The notes below the pieces were generated by a model, which was not told the origin of the DNA, did no database searches, and saw only the letters and a program-made list of their open reading frames with translations. Source: Shimia sp. R10_1 (GTDB taxonomy: Bacteria; Pseudomonadota; Alphaproteobacteria; Rhodobacterales; Rhodobacteraceae). Taken from it: 64,000 bases of DNA. The DNA lies in the NCBI RefSeq assembly GCF_017744095.1, contig NZ_JAGHQX010000001.1, positions 558,001 to 622,000 on the forward strand, in the 5' to 3' direction. The translations under genes and the position numbers were made by a program. How positions within the stretch are numbered: position 1 is the stretch's first letter; each line of letters begins with the position of its first letter. Of this stretch, positions 1 through 9,847 are shown piece after piece.

Positions 1-88
1 CCATCAGCTCCAGACCCGTCACGTCACCCGACTCAATTGCGGTTCGCTCAATGGCGCGCATTTGGGCAGCCGTCAAAATTTCGCTCAT
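1..88 (-). CDS. nnr: Bifunctional NAD(P)H-hydrate epimerase/dehydratase (Nnr, YjeF type), N-terminal fragment
   Basis: Only the first 29 codons are inside the window; the gene runs off the left edge. The translation begins MSEILTAAQMRAIERTA and continues to SGDVTGLELM, which is the characteristic opening of alphaproteobacterial YjeF/Nnr proteins (LTAAQMRAIE followed by a GLELM helix of the epimerase domain). These enzymes repair hydrated NAD(P)H in the cytoplasm: the N-terminal half epimerises NAD(P)HX and the C-terminal half dehydrates it. The gene is divergent from glnB, with about 175 bases between the two starts. The assignment rests on 29 residues only, so the C-terminal kinase-like domain is assumed, not seen. 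Confidence 0.7.
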   Translation of the reverse strand, partial: MSEILTAAQMRAIERTAIESGDVTGLELM

Positions 89-602
<514 letters not shown>

Positions 603-640
603 AACACCAGAAATTTTACTCAATCAGAAGGACAAAGGGA

Positions 641-2047
641 ATGAGCGCAGACGCAGTTCTCCAGCTGATCAAAGACGAAGATGCGGCCTATGTCGACATC
701 CGCTTCACCGACACACGCGGCAAGCTGCAGCACGTGACCGTGGACGTAGACCTCGTTGACGAAGACTTCCTCGAAGAAGGCTTCATGTTTGACGGGTCCT
801 CCATCGCTGGCTGGAAATCCATCGAAAACTCCGACATGAAACTGATCCCAGACACCACCTCTGCGTATGTGGATCCGTTCTATGCTGAGAAAACCATCTG
901 CATCCACTGCTCCATCGTTGAGCCTGACACCGGCGAAGCTTATGAGCGTGACCCACGCGGCACCGCCGAAAAAGCAGAAGCATATCTGAAGTCCTCCGGC
1001 ATCGGTGATGTGGCTTACATGGGCCCAGAAGCGGAATTCTTCCTGTTCGACGACGTTCGTTTTGAAAACAAAATCAACAAAGTATCCTACGAAGTTGATG
1101 CGATCGACGGGTCCTGGAACACCGACACCGAATACGAAATGGGCAACATGGGCCACCGCCCTGGCGTCAAAGGCGGCTACTTCCCAGTAAACCCAACCGA
1201 CGACAGCCACGACCTGCGCTCCGAGATGCTCTCCACCATGAAGCGTCTGGGCATGAAAACAGACAAGCACCACCACGAAGTGGCGTCCTGTCAGCACGAG
1301 CTGGGTCTGATCTTTGACAGCCTGACCAAGCAAGCGGACGAGCTGCAGAAGTACAAATACGTGATCCACAACGTGGCTGCGTCCTACGGCAAATCCGCCA
1401 CCTTCATGCCAAAGCCGATCTACGGCGACAACGGTACCGGCATGCACGTGAACATGTCCATCTGGAAAGACGGCAAGCCGCTCTTTGCAGGCGACAAATA
1501 CGCGGACCTGTCTGACGAAGCTCTGTACTTCATCGGCGGCATCCTGAAGCACGCAAAAACTCTGAACGCCTTCACCAACCCATCGACCAACTCCTACAAG
1601 CGTCTGATCCCGGGTTTTGAAGCACCAGTTCTGCGCGCCTACTCCGCACGCAACCGCTCCGGCTGTGTCCGTATCCCATGGACCGAAAGCCCAAAAGCCA
1701 AGCGTGTTGAAGCCCGCTTCCCAGATCCATCCGCCAACCCATACCTGTGCTTCGCAGCGCTGCTGATGGCTGGCCTGGACGGCATCAAGAACAAAATCCA
1801 CCCTGGCGAAGCCATGGACAAGAACCTCTATGATCTTCCTGCGGAAGAGCTGGCCGGTATCCCAACCGTCTGTGGCTCCCTGCGCGAAGCTCTGGACGCT
1901 CTGGAAGCAGATCACGAATTCCTGCTGGCAGGTGACGTGTTCACCAAAGACCAGATCGAAGGCTACATCGAGCTGAAGATGGAAGAGGTGGAGCACTATG
2001 AGCACACCCCGCACCCCGTCGAATTCGGCATGTACTACAGCTGCTAA
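641..2047 (+). CDS. glnA: Type I glutamine synthetase (GS I-beta)
   Basis: 468 residues, the normal length of dodecameric bacterial glutamine synthetase, which makes glutamine from glutamate, ammonia and ATP in the cytoplasm. Signatures include [19 protein letters not shown] near residue 50 (GS beta-grasp), the ATP motif [16 protein letters not shown] near 263-278, and [10 protein letters not shown] in the active site. Tyr397 in [10 protein letters not shown] is the site adenylylated by GlnE, which marks this as the regulated GS I-beta form. The start has AAGGA and AAGGGA upstream. It forms an operon with glnB and ends in a strong intrinsic terminator, so the two are probably co-regulated by nitrogen status. 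Confidence 0.97.
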   Translation: MSADAVLQLIKDEDAAYVDIRFTDTRGKLQHVTVDVDLVDEDFLEEGFMFDGSSIAGWKSIENSDMKLIPDTTSAYVDPFYAEKTICIHCSIVEPDTGEAYERDPRGTAEKAEAYLKSSGIGDVAYMGPEAEFFLFDDVRFENKINKVSYEVDAIDGSWNTDTEYEMGNMGHRPGVKGGYFPVNPTDDSHDLRSEMLSTMKRLGMKTDKHHHEVASCQHELGLIFDSLTKQADELQKYKYVIHNVAASYGKSATFMPKPIYGDNGTGMHVNMSIWKDGKPLFAGDKYADLSDEALYFIGGILKHAKTLNAFTNPSTNSYKRLIPGFEAPVLRAYSARNRSGCVRIPWTESPKAKRVEARFPDPSANPYLCFAALLMAGLDGIKNKIHPGEAMDKNLYDLPAEELAGIPTVCGSLREALDALEADHEFLLAGDVFTKDQIEGYIELKMEEVEHYEHTPHPVEFGMYYSC

Positions 2048-2070
2048 GCTTTAGTGGGACAGTGATAAGA

Positions 2071-2098
2071 AAGGGCGCTCCTCGGGGCGCCCTTTTTG
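2071..2098 (+). terminator. Intrinsic terminator of glnBA
   Basis: An 8-bp perfect stem AAGGGCGC/GCGCCCTT (2071-2078 with 2087-2094) followed by TTTTTGTT, 23 bases after the glnA stop. Classic rho-independent structure. Confidence 0.9.
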
Positions 2099-2152
2099 TT
2101 GTTTACCCCATAGCGTATTGTCCTAAGAGCTTCCTGAAAGGCTGCAACGCAA

Positions 2153-2440
2153 ATGACCCGAGACTTCGCGCATTCCTGGCGTCCACACAATTCCATCAGA
2201 GTAAAAGCGCTTGGCCTTCATTGGCGTGAGAACCGCCTTCTGGCCGCCCGTGTGTTTGATGACAGTGGCAAACTCAAAGGTGTCCGCCCCCTTGGCGGAA
2301 CCATCGAGTTTGGAGAAACGGCTCAGAACGCCCTCTTGCGCGAATTTCACGAAGAACTCGATCTGCAAGATGGGCCAAAGCTCTTCCCCGAAGGCTTGAA
2401 AGACAGACTCCTTCAAGGTCGCGCCAGTTTGACGGGTTAG
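2153..2440 (+). CDS. Nudix hydrolase, C-terminally shortened
   Basis: A 95-residue product with a complete Nudix box between about residues 48 and 71: PLGGTIEFGET, then LLREFHEEL, matching GX5EX7REUXEE, the Mg-binding catalytic motif that hydrolyses nucleoside diphosphates linked to another moiety. Most Nudix enzymes are 130-160 residues; here the protein stops about 24 residues after the box, and that tail does not look like the usual beta strands of the fold. The stop overlaps the 3' end of the convergent glycosylase gene by four bases, which suggests a deletion removed the original C-terminus. It could be a decayed gene or a minimal Nudix; I cannot tell which. The start codon has only a weak ribosome site. 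Confidence 0.6.
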   Translation: MTRDFAHSWRPHNSIRVKALGLHWRENRLLAARVFDDSGKLKGVRPLGGTIEFGETAQNALLREFHEELDLQDGPKLFPEGLKDRLLQGRASLTG

Positions 2441-3069
2441 CGCACCCCCTCGCGCCCCTTATCCACCCGGTAATACGCCCACAGCAGCCGCGCCGCCACG
2501 CTCCTCCACGGCGACCACGCCTCGGCCATCTCCCGCAACGCCCGCTCTTTGGGCCGATCCGACAAGTCAAACAGCATCCGCGCACTCTCCTGTAGCGCGA
2601 GATCACCCGGCGCAAACACATCTGCGCGGCCCAGCGAAAACATCGCGTAAATCTCCGCCGTCCAGATGCCAATGCCACTCACTTTGGTGAGGGTTTTGAA
2701 AACCACCTCATTTGGAGCCTCGCGCAGCGCATCAAAATCAATTCCCTCGGCCGCCAACGCCCGCGCATAACGCATCTTCTGACGGCTCAGGCCCACGGCC
2801 TTCAAGTCCTCTTCGCTCGCAGCCATCACAGCCTCTGGCGTCACCAGCCGTGCCTCCTGCATCCGTCCCCAGATCGCCGCCGCAGAGGCCACGCTCACCT
2901 GCTGACTGACAATGGCGCTCAGAAGCTGGTCAAACCCATCAGGTCGCAGCCGCAGCGGCAAGTCCCCGGTCAGCGCCAGCGCGCGCTCAAACCGCGCATC
3001 CTGCGCCGCAAGCCAGGCGGCACCTTCTGCGACACAGGCATCTGTTCTGATAATCCGACCAACTGTCAA
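2437..3069 (-). CDS. DNA-3-methyladenine glycosylase II (AlkA-type, HhH-GPD)
   Basis: A base-excision-repair glycosylase of the HhH-GPD superfamily that removes alkylated purines. With the start chosen it has 210 residues: a helical domain with LLSAIVSQQVSVASA (about 49-63), the helix-hairpin-helix LTKVSGIGIWTAEIYAM (127-143) and the catalytic aspartate Asp156 in VFAPGDLALQ. I chose a TTG start at 3069 because AAAAGGGAGG ends six bases before it and the product then begins MTVGRIIRTD, typical of close homologues; an upstream in-frame ATG at 3129 adds a 20-residue Lys/Gly/Ala leader with no similarity. It lacks the extra N-terminal domain of E. coli AlkA, as usual for alphaproteobacterial forms. 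Confidence 0.88.
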   Translation of the reverse strand: MTVGRIIRTDACVAEGAAWLAAQDARFERALALTGDLPLRLRPDGFDQLLSAIVSQQVSVASAAAIWGRMQEARLVTPEAVMAASEEDLKAVGLSRQKMRYARALAAEGIDFDALREAPNEVVFKTLTKVSGIGIWTAEIYAMFSLGRADVFAPGDLALQESARMLFDLSDRPKERALREMAEAWSPWRSVAARLLWAYYRVDKGREGVR

Positions 3070-3284
3070 AGCCCGCCTCCCTTTTTCTGCACCTTCAGCT
3101 TTAGGGGCATGCGCCGCGCCGCTCAACACCCCAAACCGATCCCCCCCCGCCTAGCCTGCGCAGCATCGCGCGCAACCCGTTTCCTGCGCAATCGATATTG
3201 GGAATGCACACATTCAAAAATCGTGATCCGTATATGTGTTCGCAATGCTGGACGCGCGGTCGTGAAGAAGCTAACGATTGGCGC

Positions 3285-4499
3285 ATGAGCACACTTGTAG
3301 ACGACTCCCGCGCCCGCCGTACCGTTTTCATTCTGGTTCTGGCGCAAGCCTTCCTTGGCGCACAAATGCCGATGATCTTCACCATTGGCGGCCTCGCCGG
3401 GCAATCGCTGGCGTCAAACCTGTGCTTTGCGACGCTCCCAATTTCGCTGATCGTTCTGGGCTCCATGCTGTCTGCGGCGCCGATCTCCAACATCATGCAA
3501 AAATATGGCCGCCGCGTCGGCTTCATGATTGGTGCGCTTGGCGGCGCCCTTGGCGGGGCAATTGGCGCCTATGGTCTCTACCTAAACTCCTTCCCTGTGT
3601 TCCTGATCGGGTCCTTCCTGACCGGCGTCTATATGTCTGCACAGGGATTTTACCGCTTTGCCGCTGCGGATACCGCCTCCGATGAGTTTCGCCCCAAGGC
3701 GATTTCTTACGTCATGGCAGGTGGGCTGCTCTCCGCCATCATCGGCCCTCAGCTGGTGAAGGTGACCTCAGATGCGATGATCATCCCCTTCATGGGCACC
3801 TACATCGGTGTGATTGCGCTGAACGTCATCGGCTCGCTTTTGTTCCTCTTCATCGACATCCCAACGCCTGAAGCGCCCAAAGAGGATGCCCCGCAGGGCC
3901 GCACCCGCTGGGAGCTGATCACAACACCCCGCATCGCGGTGGCCGTGATCTGTGCCATGGTGTCTTATGCGCTGATGAACCTCGTGATGACCTCCACGCC
4001 ACTGGCCGTGGTTGGCTGCGGCTTTGAACAAAACGACGCAGCCGATATTGTCACCGCCCACGTGCTCGCTATGTTTGCGCCCTCCTTCTTCACCGGCCAC
4101 CTAATCGCACGCTTTGGGGTTGAGAAAATCCTCGCACTTGGCCTGCTGATCCTCGCGGGTGCCGGGGCTGTGGCGCTTCAGGGCGTGGCGCTTGAAAACT
4201 TCTTCATCGCGCTCATCCTGCTGGGCCTTGGTTGGAACTTCGGCTTCATTGGCGCCACCACCATGCTGGCCGGCGCACATGAGCCAAGCGAACGCGGCCG
4301 CATGCAGGGCATGAACGACTTCATCGTCTTTGGTGGCGTGACCGTGGCATCGCTCGCTTCCGGGGGCCTGATGAATTGTTCCGGTGGCAGCGCCGTGGCC
4401 GGCTGGACCAGCGTCAACCTCGCCATGGCGCCCTTCCTGATGCTGGCCGGTGGCGCGTTGATCTGGCTCGTGATGCGGCCCCAAGAAGAGGCCGCCTAA
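3285..4499 (+). CDS. MFS transporter
   Basis: A 404-residue inner-membrane protein with about twelve hydrophobic segments in two halves. A cytoplasmic loop after the second or third segment reads KYGRRVGFMIGALGGALGG, matching the MFS signature GxxxDRxGRR; the halves are joined by a soluble stretch IDIPTPEAPKEDAPQGRTRWE. A further loop APSFFTGHLIARFGVEKIL is the repeat of the signature in the second half. The substrate cannot be told from sequence. The ATG at 3285 fits the family start (MSTLVDDSRARR before the first helix); an in-frame start at 3198 would add 29 polar residues. It converges on the phytoene-synthase-like gene 20 bases away. Confidence 0.85.
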   Translation: MSTLVDDSRARRTVFILVLAQAFLGAQMPMIFTIGGLAGQSLASNLCFATLPISLIVLGSMLSAAPISNIMQKYGRRVGFMIGALGGALGGAIGAYGLYLNSFPVFLIGSFLTGVYMSAQGFYRFAAADTASDEFRPKAISYVMAGGLLSAIIGPQLVKVTSDAMIIPFMGTYIGVIALNVIGSLLFLFIDIPTPEAPKEDAPQGRTRWELITTPRIAVAVICAMVSYALMNLVMTSTPLAVVGCGFEQNDAADIVTAHVLAMFAPSFFTGHLIARFGVEKILALGLLILAGAGAVALQGVALENFFIALILLGLGWNFGFIGATTMLAGAHEPSERGRMQGMNDFIVFGGVTVASLASGGLMNCSGGSAVAGWTSVNLAMAPFLMLAGGALIWLVMRPQEEAA

Positions 4500-4518
4500 A
4501 CACTATAATGCGGCGCGC

Positions 4519-5301
4519 TTACCAGCGTCCGCTGAGCGCCCGCCACATCAGGCCCGCGCGTTTGCCAAATTCACTTATGCCCAGCGCACCGGCGGCAACA
4601 CGTGCGGGCTCTTGGGCGGCTTGCCGTAAAATCGCCTCCGCCTGCCAAGCAGCCAGAAACGCCTGCCCCGCGCCAGCCGTCACATCTTTGCGCCGTGCTC
4701 TAGCCGCACGCAGCCGTGCAAGCCCTGCCTCTGCCAATGCCGCCACCGCCTCTGGCCGCCCGTCGACCAGCGGCACACGTTTGGCCTCTTCCAGCGCAGG
4801 GATAGCCTGCAACCAATTGGCCAGCCCCAGCACATACCCCACATCTCGCGCCACCTGCGGCGGACACGCTCCCAATGCCTGCGCAGCCACCTGCATCAAC
4901 CCACCTGCAGTCGCCTCGATATACCGCTCAAAATGCGCCGCATCTTCAAACGGGTCGCGATAGATGTCCCAACGCCGCGCTTCGATCAGCTGATCGAGAA
5001 CCTCAGTCCCTGCAGCGTCCAGCACCAGCGCCAAAGGCGTGACCACCTCATGGCGCCGCACCACGTCCCCTGCGCGGATCTCCTCCAGCGCATCGCGCCA
5101 CCATTGCAGGCGCATCTCTGCAATCATGCTTTCCTGCGTCACCCAGGGCGCACGCGCAACTTCGGCGTTAAACGCATAGATCGGCAAAAGTTTCTCACGC
5201 GCGTTTGGGTCAGTCGCCATGGTTGCGGCAAAGCGATCCGGATCGGCGCGCTGCACCAACGCAGCACAGGCCGCCAGATCATCTGCCGCCTCCCCATTCA
5301 C
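4519..5301 (-). CDS. Squalene/phytoene synthase family protein
   Basis: A 260-residue member of the trans-isoprenyl diphosphate synthase head-to-head family (alpha-helical). It resembles the short proteobacterial/mitochondrial branch (NDUFAF6-like): RFAATMATDPNAREKLLPIYAFNAE takes the place of the usual first region and MRLQWWRDALEEI is the conserved Trp/Arg segment. The Asp-rich DxxxD motifs that bind diphosphate in true phytoene synthases are not obvious, so carotenoid synthesis should not be assumed. I prefer a GTG start at 5301, 17 bases after the cimA stop and behind GGAGGG; an ATG at 5352 would overlap cimA. It is probably translated from the cimA transcript. Confidence 0.78.
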   Translation of the reverse strand: MNGEAADDLAACAALVQRADPDRFAATMATDPNAREKLLPIYAFNAEVARAPWVTQESMIAEMRLQWWRDALEEIRAGDVVRRHEVVTPLALVLDAAGTEVLDQLIEARRWDIYRDPFEDAAHFERYIEATAGGLMQVAAQALGACPPQVARDVGYVLGLANWLQAIPALEEAKRVPLVDGRPEAVAALAEAGLARLRAARARRKDVTAGAGQAFLAAWQAEAILRQAAQEPARVAAGALGISEFGKRAGLMWRALSGRW

Positions 5302-5317
5302 GATGACGCGCCCTCCG

Positions 5318-6952
5318 TCATCCCCGTGCGACCTCTGTGCCCTCATGCACAAGCTTCCAGTTCAGCGCATCCAACAGAGCGCCAAAGCTCGCATCCACGA
5401 TGTTGGAGGATACCCCCACGGTCGCCCAGTGCCGTCCCTTGCTGTCCTCAAAATCTATGATCACGCGCGTCACAGCTTCGGTGCCCCCATTGGTGATACG
5501 CACCTTAAAATCCACCAGCCGCACATCGTCAATGATCCCCTGATAGGGGCCAAGATCAGACTTCAGCGCCTGCCAGAGTGCGTTCACCGGCCCTTCATCA
5601 CTCAGATCATCGGCATGATCGTTTTTGAAAAAGCTTGTGGTCTTGGCCCCATTGGGCAGCTGCACGGTGACCACCGCTTCGCTTTCCACCACAGTTGCCC
5701 CACGCGCATTGCGCCGCCGCTCAGAAATCACACGGTAGCGTTCCACATCAAAGTAGGTCGCCCCAAGCCCCAGCGCCTCCCGCGCGAGCAACTCAAAACT
5801 CGCCTGCGCCGTGTCATAGCTATAGCCTTTGGCCTCAGCCACTTTGATCCGCTCTAGGATCTCGCCCAACGCCGGGTTGCCCTTCTCGACACTCAGCCCC
5901 GCGTCGCTCAGCCGTTTGCGCAGATTGCTCTGCCCCGCTTGGTTGGACATCGGAATGATGCGCTCGTTGCCAACCACCGCCGGGTCGATATGCTCATAAG
6001 TGCTGGGATCTTTCAGGATCGCACTGGCATGCAGCCCCGCCTTATGCGCGAAAGCGCTCGCCCCCACATAAGCTGCCTGCCGCATCGGCACGCGGTTCAG
6101 AATATCATCCAACATCCGGCTCGCCCGTGTCAGCCCGGAAAGCCCCTCTTTGCTTACACCAATCTCAAACTGGCTGGCATATGGCTCTTTGAGCAGCAGT
6201 GTCGGGATCAGCGTGGTCAGATTGGCATTGCCGCAGCGTTCTCCCAGCCCGTTGAGGGTGCCCTGAATATGGCGCGCGCCCGCATCAATCGCGGCCAGCG
6301 AGTTCGCCACCGCATGCTCGGTGTCATTATGGGTGTGAATGCCCAGATGATCGCCGGGAATGCCCGCTGCAATCACCGCTTTGGTGATCTCATAGATCTC
6401 ACGTGGCAAAGCCCCACCATTGGTGTCACACAGCACAATCCAACGCGCCCCGGCCTCGTAGGCCGCTTTCACAGCCTCCAGCGCATAGTCCGGATTGGCC
6501 TTATAGCCATCAAAGAAATGTTCGGCATCAAACAGCGCCTCACGCCCCTGCGCAACCATATGCGCCATGGATTTTGCGATGTTTTCGGTGTTTTCCGCCA
6601 GCGTGATGCCCAGCGCCTTGGTCACATGAAAATCATGGCTCTTGCCGACCAGACAGACCGCCTCCGTGCCCGCATTCAATACGGCGGCCAGCACATCGTC
6701 ATTTTCCGCCGACATGCCCGCCCGTTTGGTCATGCCAAATGCGGTGAAAGTCGCGGCCAGCTTGGGCTTGGTGTCAAAGAACGCACTGTCGGTGGGGTTC
6801 GCGCCGGGCCAACCGCCCTCGATGTAATCCACACCAAGCGCATCCAGCGCCGCCGCAATCTGCGTTTTGTCCTCGGTGGAGAATTGCACACCCTGTGTCT
6901 GCTGCCCGTCGCGCAGCGTCGTGTCATAAAGATAGAGGCGCTCTTTGGTCAT
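5318..6952 (-). CDS. cimA: Citramalate synthase
   Basis: 544 residues, the usual size for CimA, which condenses pyruvate and acetyl-CoA to (R)-citramalate, the first step of the threonine-independent isoleucine route. The N-terminal HMGL-like TIM barrel begins YLYDTTLRDGQQTQGVQFS (metal- and substrate-binding DTTLRDG) and contains GIHTHNDTEHAVANS and GTLNGLGERCGNANL, the divalent-metal His pair and the flexible loop. The C-terminal regulatory LeuA dimer domain follows from about residue 410. The motif GGWPGANPTD distinguishes CimA from isopropylmalate synthase. It follows cysS on the same strand with an 83-base gap. Confidence 0.93.
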   Translation of the reverse strand: MTKERLYLYDTTLRDGQQTQGVQFSTEDKTQIAAALDALGVDYIEGGWPGANPTDSAFFDTKPKLAATFTAFGMTKRAGMSAENDDVLAAVLNAGTEAVCLVGKSHDFHVTKALGITLAENTENIAKSMAHMVAQGREALFDAEHFFDGYKANPDYALEAVKAAYEAGARWIVLCDTNGGALPREIYEITKAVIAAGIPGDHLGIHTHNDTEHAVANSLAAIDAGARHIQGTLNGLGERCGNANLTTLIPTLLLKEPYASQFEIGVSKEGLSGLTRASRMLDDILNRVPMRQAAYVGASAFAHKAGLHASAILKDPSTYEHIDPAVVGNERIIPMSNQAGQSNLRKRLSDAGLSVEKGNPALGEILERIKVAEAKGYSYDTAQASFELLAREALGLGATYFDVERYRVISERRRNARGATVVESEAVVTVQLPNGAKTTSFFKNDHADDLSDEGPVNALWQALKSDLGPYQGIIDDVRLVDFKVRITNGGTEAVTRVIIDFEDSKGRHWATVGVSSNIVDASFGALLDALNWKLVHEGTEVARG

Positions 6953-6997
6953 TGCTCGCTCCCGCTGGCCCGTCTTTTTCTTGGTATCAAAATCTCA

Positions 6998-7019
6998 GTC
7001 GGGCCGTTTGCGGCCCGAC
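6998..7019 (-). terminator. Perfect hairpin between cysS and cimA
   Basis: A 9-bp perfect stem GTCGGGCCG/CGGCCCGAC with a 4-base loop in the 83-base gap between cysS and cimA. In the direction of transcription (minus) it is followed by TGAGATTTTG, a poor T tract, so it may be a weak terminator, an attenuator or an mRNA-stabilising structure. Confidence 0.5.
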
Positions 7020-7035
7020 CAGCGCGTGACCAACG

Positions 7036-8427
7036 TCACAGCAGCCCTTCCAGTTTGGCCGCATCAAAGCCAGCCGCTGCCAGCAACTCTACTCCAGCCT
7101 TGCTCATGCGCACCTCGACCCCGGCCTCTGTCAGCACCGTCTTGATCCGGTCCACATCAGAGAAATCCTTGGTCTCCATAGCCGTCGCCCGCGCATCTGC
7201 CAGAAGTGTTTCATAGGCCGACAGATCAACACCTTCAGCCCAGGCGCCCATCTCCTCGGTCAACAAACCCAAGAACTGCGCCCCCGCCAACAGCGACGCC
7301 GCATCGCCCGCACTCGCGAACTGATGCAAAGCGGTAATCGCGCCTGCGGTGTTCAGATCATCCGCCACAGGCTGCAACACCTCTGCGGGCACGCTGGTCG
7401 CAGGCTCGATGCCTGCGGTCAGCGTCCGCCACTTGCGCAACGTCGCCTCGGCCTCCGCCGCCTTCTTGGCGGTCCAGTCCATCGGCTTGCCATAATGGGT
7501 GGACAGGAACACAAAGCGGATCACCTCCCCGGGCACACCCGGGTTGCCATCATGCCCGTCCAGCAAATCGCGCACGGTGAAGAAGTTGCCCAAGGACTTG
7601 GACATCTTCTTGCCCTCCACCTGCAGCATCTCGTTGTGCAGCCAATAGTTGGCCATCGGCGCGCCTTTGTTGGCACAGCAGCTTTGCGCGATCTCATTTT
7701 CATGGTGCGGGAACATCAGATCATTGCCGCCGCCGTGAATGTCAAAAGACGCGCCCAGAATTTCATAAGACATCGCCGAGCACTCAATGTGCCAGCCCGG
7801 ACGCCCCCGCCCCCATGGGCTGTCCCAACCGGGCAGATCCTCGCTTGAAGGCTTCCAGAGCACAAAATCCATCGGATCTTCTTTGTAGCTCGCCACCTCA
7901 ACCCGCGCGCCCGCGATCATATCATCCACCGAGCGGCCGGAGAGCTTGCCGTAGTCGTCATATTTGCGCACCCGGAATAGTACATGCCCGTCATGGGCAT
8001 AGGCAAACCCATCCGCGATCAGCGTTTCGATCATGGTGATCATCTGCGCGATGTACTGCGTCGCGCGGGGCATGTGGTTTGGCTCCATCGCCCCCAAAGC
8101 CCCCATATCATCGAGATACCATTGGGTGGTTTCAGCTGTGATTTCCCCAATCGCACGCCCGCTTTCGGCTGCACGCGCGTTGATCTTGTCATCCACGTCG
8201 GTGAAGTTGCGCACATAGGTCACAGCATCCTTGCCATAGACCTCCCGCAACAGGCGGTAAAGCACGTCAAACACCACCACAGGCCGCGCATTGCCAATAT
8301 GGGCGCGATCATAAACCGTCGGCCCACAGACATACATCCGCACATCATCTGCTTTGATTGGCGTAAAAATCTCTTTCTTACGGCTCAGAGTGTTGTGCAG
8401 CGTGATCTCAGTTCGGATCTCAGTCAT
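7036..8427 (-). CDS. cysS: Cysteinyl-tRNA synthetase
   Basis: 463 residues, normal for class Ia CysRS, which charges tRNA-Cys in the cytoplasm. The Zn/HIGH region reads [19 protein letters not shown] (about 28-46), with the catalytic Zn cysteine in CGPTVYD and HIGN as the ATP motif; the KMSKS loop is in [14 protein letters not shown]. The C-terminal helical bundle and anticodon-binding region follow. The start ATG lies behind GAGGAGCC. It is transcribed leftwards with cimA and the phytoene-synthase-like gene, and is separated from the RTX gene by a terminator belonging to that gene. Confidence 0.96.
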   Translation of the reverse strand: MTEIRTEITLHNTLSRKKEIFTPIKADDVRMYVCGPTVYDRAHIGNARPVVVFDVLYRLLREVYGKDAVTYVRNFTDVDDKINARAAESGRAIGEITAETTQWYLDDMGALGAMEPNHMPRATQYIAQMITMIETLIADGFAYAHDGHVLFRVRKYDDYGKLSGRSVDDMIAGARVEVASYKEDPMDFVLWKPSSEDLPGWDSPWGRGRPGWHIECSAMSYEILGASFDIHGGGNDLMFPHHENEIAQSCCANKGAPMANYWLHNEMLQVEGKKMSKSLGNFFTVRDLLDGHDGNPGVPGEVIRFVFLSTHYGKPMDWTAKKAAEAEATLRKWRTLTAGIEPATSVPAEVLQPVADDLNTAGAITALHQFASAGDAASLLAGAQFLGLLTEEMGAWAEGVDLSAYETLLADARATAMETKDFSDVDRIKTVLTEAGVEVRMSKAGVELLAAAGFDAAKLEGLL

Positions 8428-8620
8428 AAGTGGCTCCTCAGCACACGGGTTTCGCGTGGCGGGCTTACCAACTCTGTCTCATTTTTGAAAGTGAAGACCG
8501 GCCCGCGTGACGATGTCAGCAGGTAATGCAGCAGCAAATAATGGTGGCGCATACGGTGTTCATAGCGGCGACCCTAGGCGGCACACGTCTATGCGTCAAG
8601 GCGTGAAACGGCAGCAGCAA

Positions 8621-8659
8621 AACAAAACCCCACCGCACCATAGGTCGGGTGCGATGGGG
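8621..8659 (-). terminator. Intrinsic terminator of the RTX-repeat gene
   Basis: Read on the minus strand: a 12-bp stem CCCCATCGCACC/GGTGCGGTGGGG (one G-T pair) with an 8-base loop, followed by TTTTGTTTT. It lies about 45 bases after the RTX gene stop. The remaining gap to cysS (8428-8620) shows no coding potential I can support and should contain the cysS promoter. Confidence 0.85.
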
Positions 8660-8704
8660 CAATGCGTTTCACCTGCAAACAGGTGTCAGCAATGTGCGAA
8701 AGCG

Positions 8705-9667
8705 TCAGACAAACATCAGGTCTGTTTCAGTTTCCACAGTCAGCAGGTTGAACCCACCGGTGGTATCAACAAAGCCAAAGGTTGTCGCACCGCCCGCAGA
8801 CGGGAACGCGAAGTTTGCAGCAGAGGCAAGATCGCCCACGTTGTCAAAGCTCTGCGCCCCAAAACCGAGATCAATGGTGATTGTGTCATCACCGCGACCA
8901 AAGTCCTTGATCACGTCGTTGCCGCCGTTGAAAATGAACTCATCCGCGCCGCTGCCGCCGATCATTGTGTCATTGCCGGCGCCACCATCCAGAACATCAT
9001 CGCCCTGGTTGCCAAACAGAATATCGTTACCCTCGCCGCCAAACAGCTGGTCATTCATGTTGGCGCGCGCGCCTTGCAGCTTCTCGTGACGCGCTGAGTC
9101 AGAATAATCACCATAGATCAGGTCATTGCCCGCGCCGCCATAAACAAAATCGTTGCCAGCGCCAGCTTTAACGAAATCATTGCCACCCTCAGCAAAAACA
9201 AAGTCATCGCCTGTGTTGCTGGCGATCACATCATCGTCCTGACCACCGATCAAACGGTCATTGCCACGGCCACCGGTTGCCAGAATTGGCGCCTGACCGG
9301 CCTGCTCCGCTTGCTGGGCACCACCGTTGGTGATCACACCCGTGACGTCCAGCGCATTAAAGGAGTCGTCTGCGCCGCCAAAGGCACGCACATTGTTCTC
9401 AACGGACACAGTGTCATCATTTACTGCATCAGTCTCAAACGACACGAGGCCCTTCTTCATGGCTTTCGCAGTGCCACGAATGTTCAGCGTCACCACATCG
9501 CCGGTGTAGTCCACACCGTCCGCGTTCAGACGAGTGGAGCCAAATAGCTGGCCCGGGTTTGCGCTGGCCGAAACCGCACCGGTCAACGCCCCATACCAGG
9601 CAGATTGTCCCTGGAACCATGTTTCAAAAATCGTGCTGCCATTAAAATCAAGAGAGGTAGTAGCCAT
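8705..9667 (-). CDS. RTX-type calcium-binding repeat protein
   Basis: A 320-residue protein with no signal peptide. The first 120 residues are unrecognised. From about residue 130 to 250 there are several nonapeptide repeats of the GGxGxDxUx type, for example GGRGNDRLI, GGAGNDLIY, GGEGNDILF and GGAGNDTMI, each set forming a Ca-binding parallel beta-roll. A non-repeat tail rich in hydrophobics and Thr ends LLTVETETDLMFV, as expected for an uncleaved C-terminal type I secretion signal. No type I ABC exporter or membrane-fusion gene is in the window. Start ATG 9667 gives MATTSLDFNGS; an ATG at 9730 is possible. The upstream region is strikingly A+T-rich. Confidence 0.85.
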   Translation of the reverse strand: MATTSLDFNGSTIFETWFQGQSAWYGALTGAVSASANPGQLFGSTRLNADGVDYTGDVVTLNIRGTAKAMKKGLVSFETDAVNDDTVSVENNVRAFGGADDSFNALDVTGVITNGGAQQAEQAGQAPILATGGRGNDRLIGGQDDDVIASNTGDDFVFAEGGNDFVKAGAGNDFVYGGAGNDLIYGDYSDSARHEKLQGARANMNDQLFGGEGNDILFGNQGDDVLDGGAGNDTMIGGSGADEFIFNGGNDVIKDFGRGDDTITIDLGFGAQSFDNVGDLASAANFAFPSAGGATTFGFVDTTGGFNLLTVETETDLMFV

Positions 9668-9847
9668 TAGATTACTCAAGTTAGAATTGTACGATCGTCT
9701 TTCTACATTGAATAAAATTTTCTGCAACATGACGCGGGAATTTAATTAACATATAGTTAATTTTAATATTTAGGGGCGGATTGGTCTGAATTGCAATAAA
9801 GTACCCCAAGGCGCAGTATGTTCAGGATACCTAGTTTTCATGTTTAA
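9668..9847. promoter_or_regulatory. A+T-rich intergenic region upstream of the RTX gene
   Basis: About 180 bases between the RTX gene and the EamA gene, with runs such as TTAATTTTAATATTTAG around 9759-9773, far more A+T-rich than the rest of the window. It should carry the RTX promoter; the low G+C is compatible with binding of a silencing or curvature-recognising protein or with recent acquisition. No operator is recognised. Confidence 0.4.

Noticed and set aside
641-2014. Long minus-strand frame opposite glnA and a similar one opposite guaA
   Set aside because: Long antisense frames are expected in G+C-rich genes with biased third positions; translations lack any domain.
8507-9097. Plus-strand open frames opposite the RTX gene and elsewhere opposite high-G+C genes
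   Set aside because: They are antisense to clear genes, with no ribosome sites or family resemblance.
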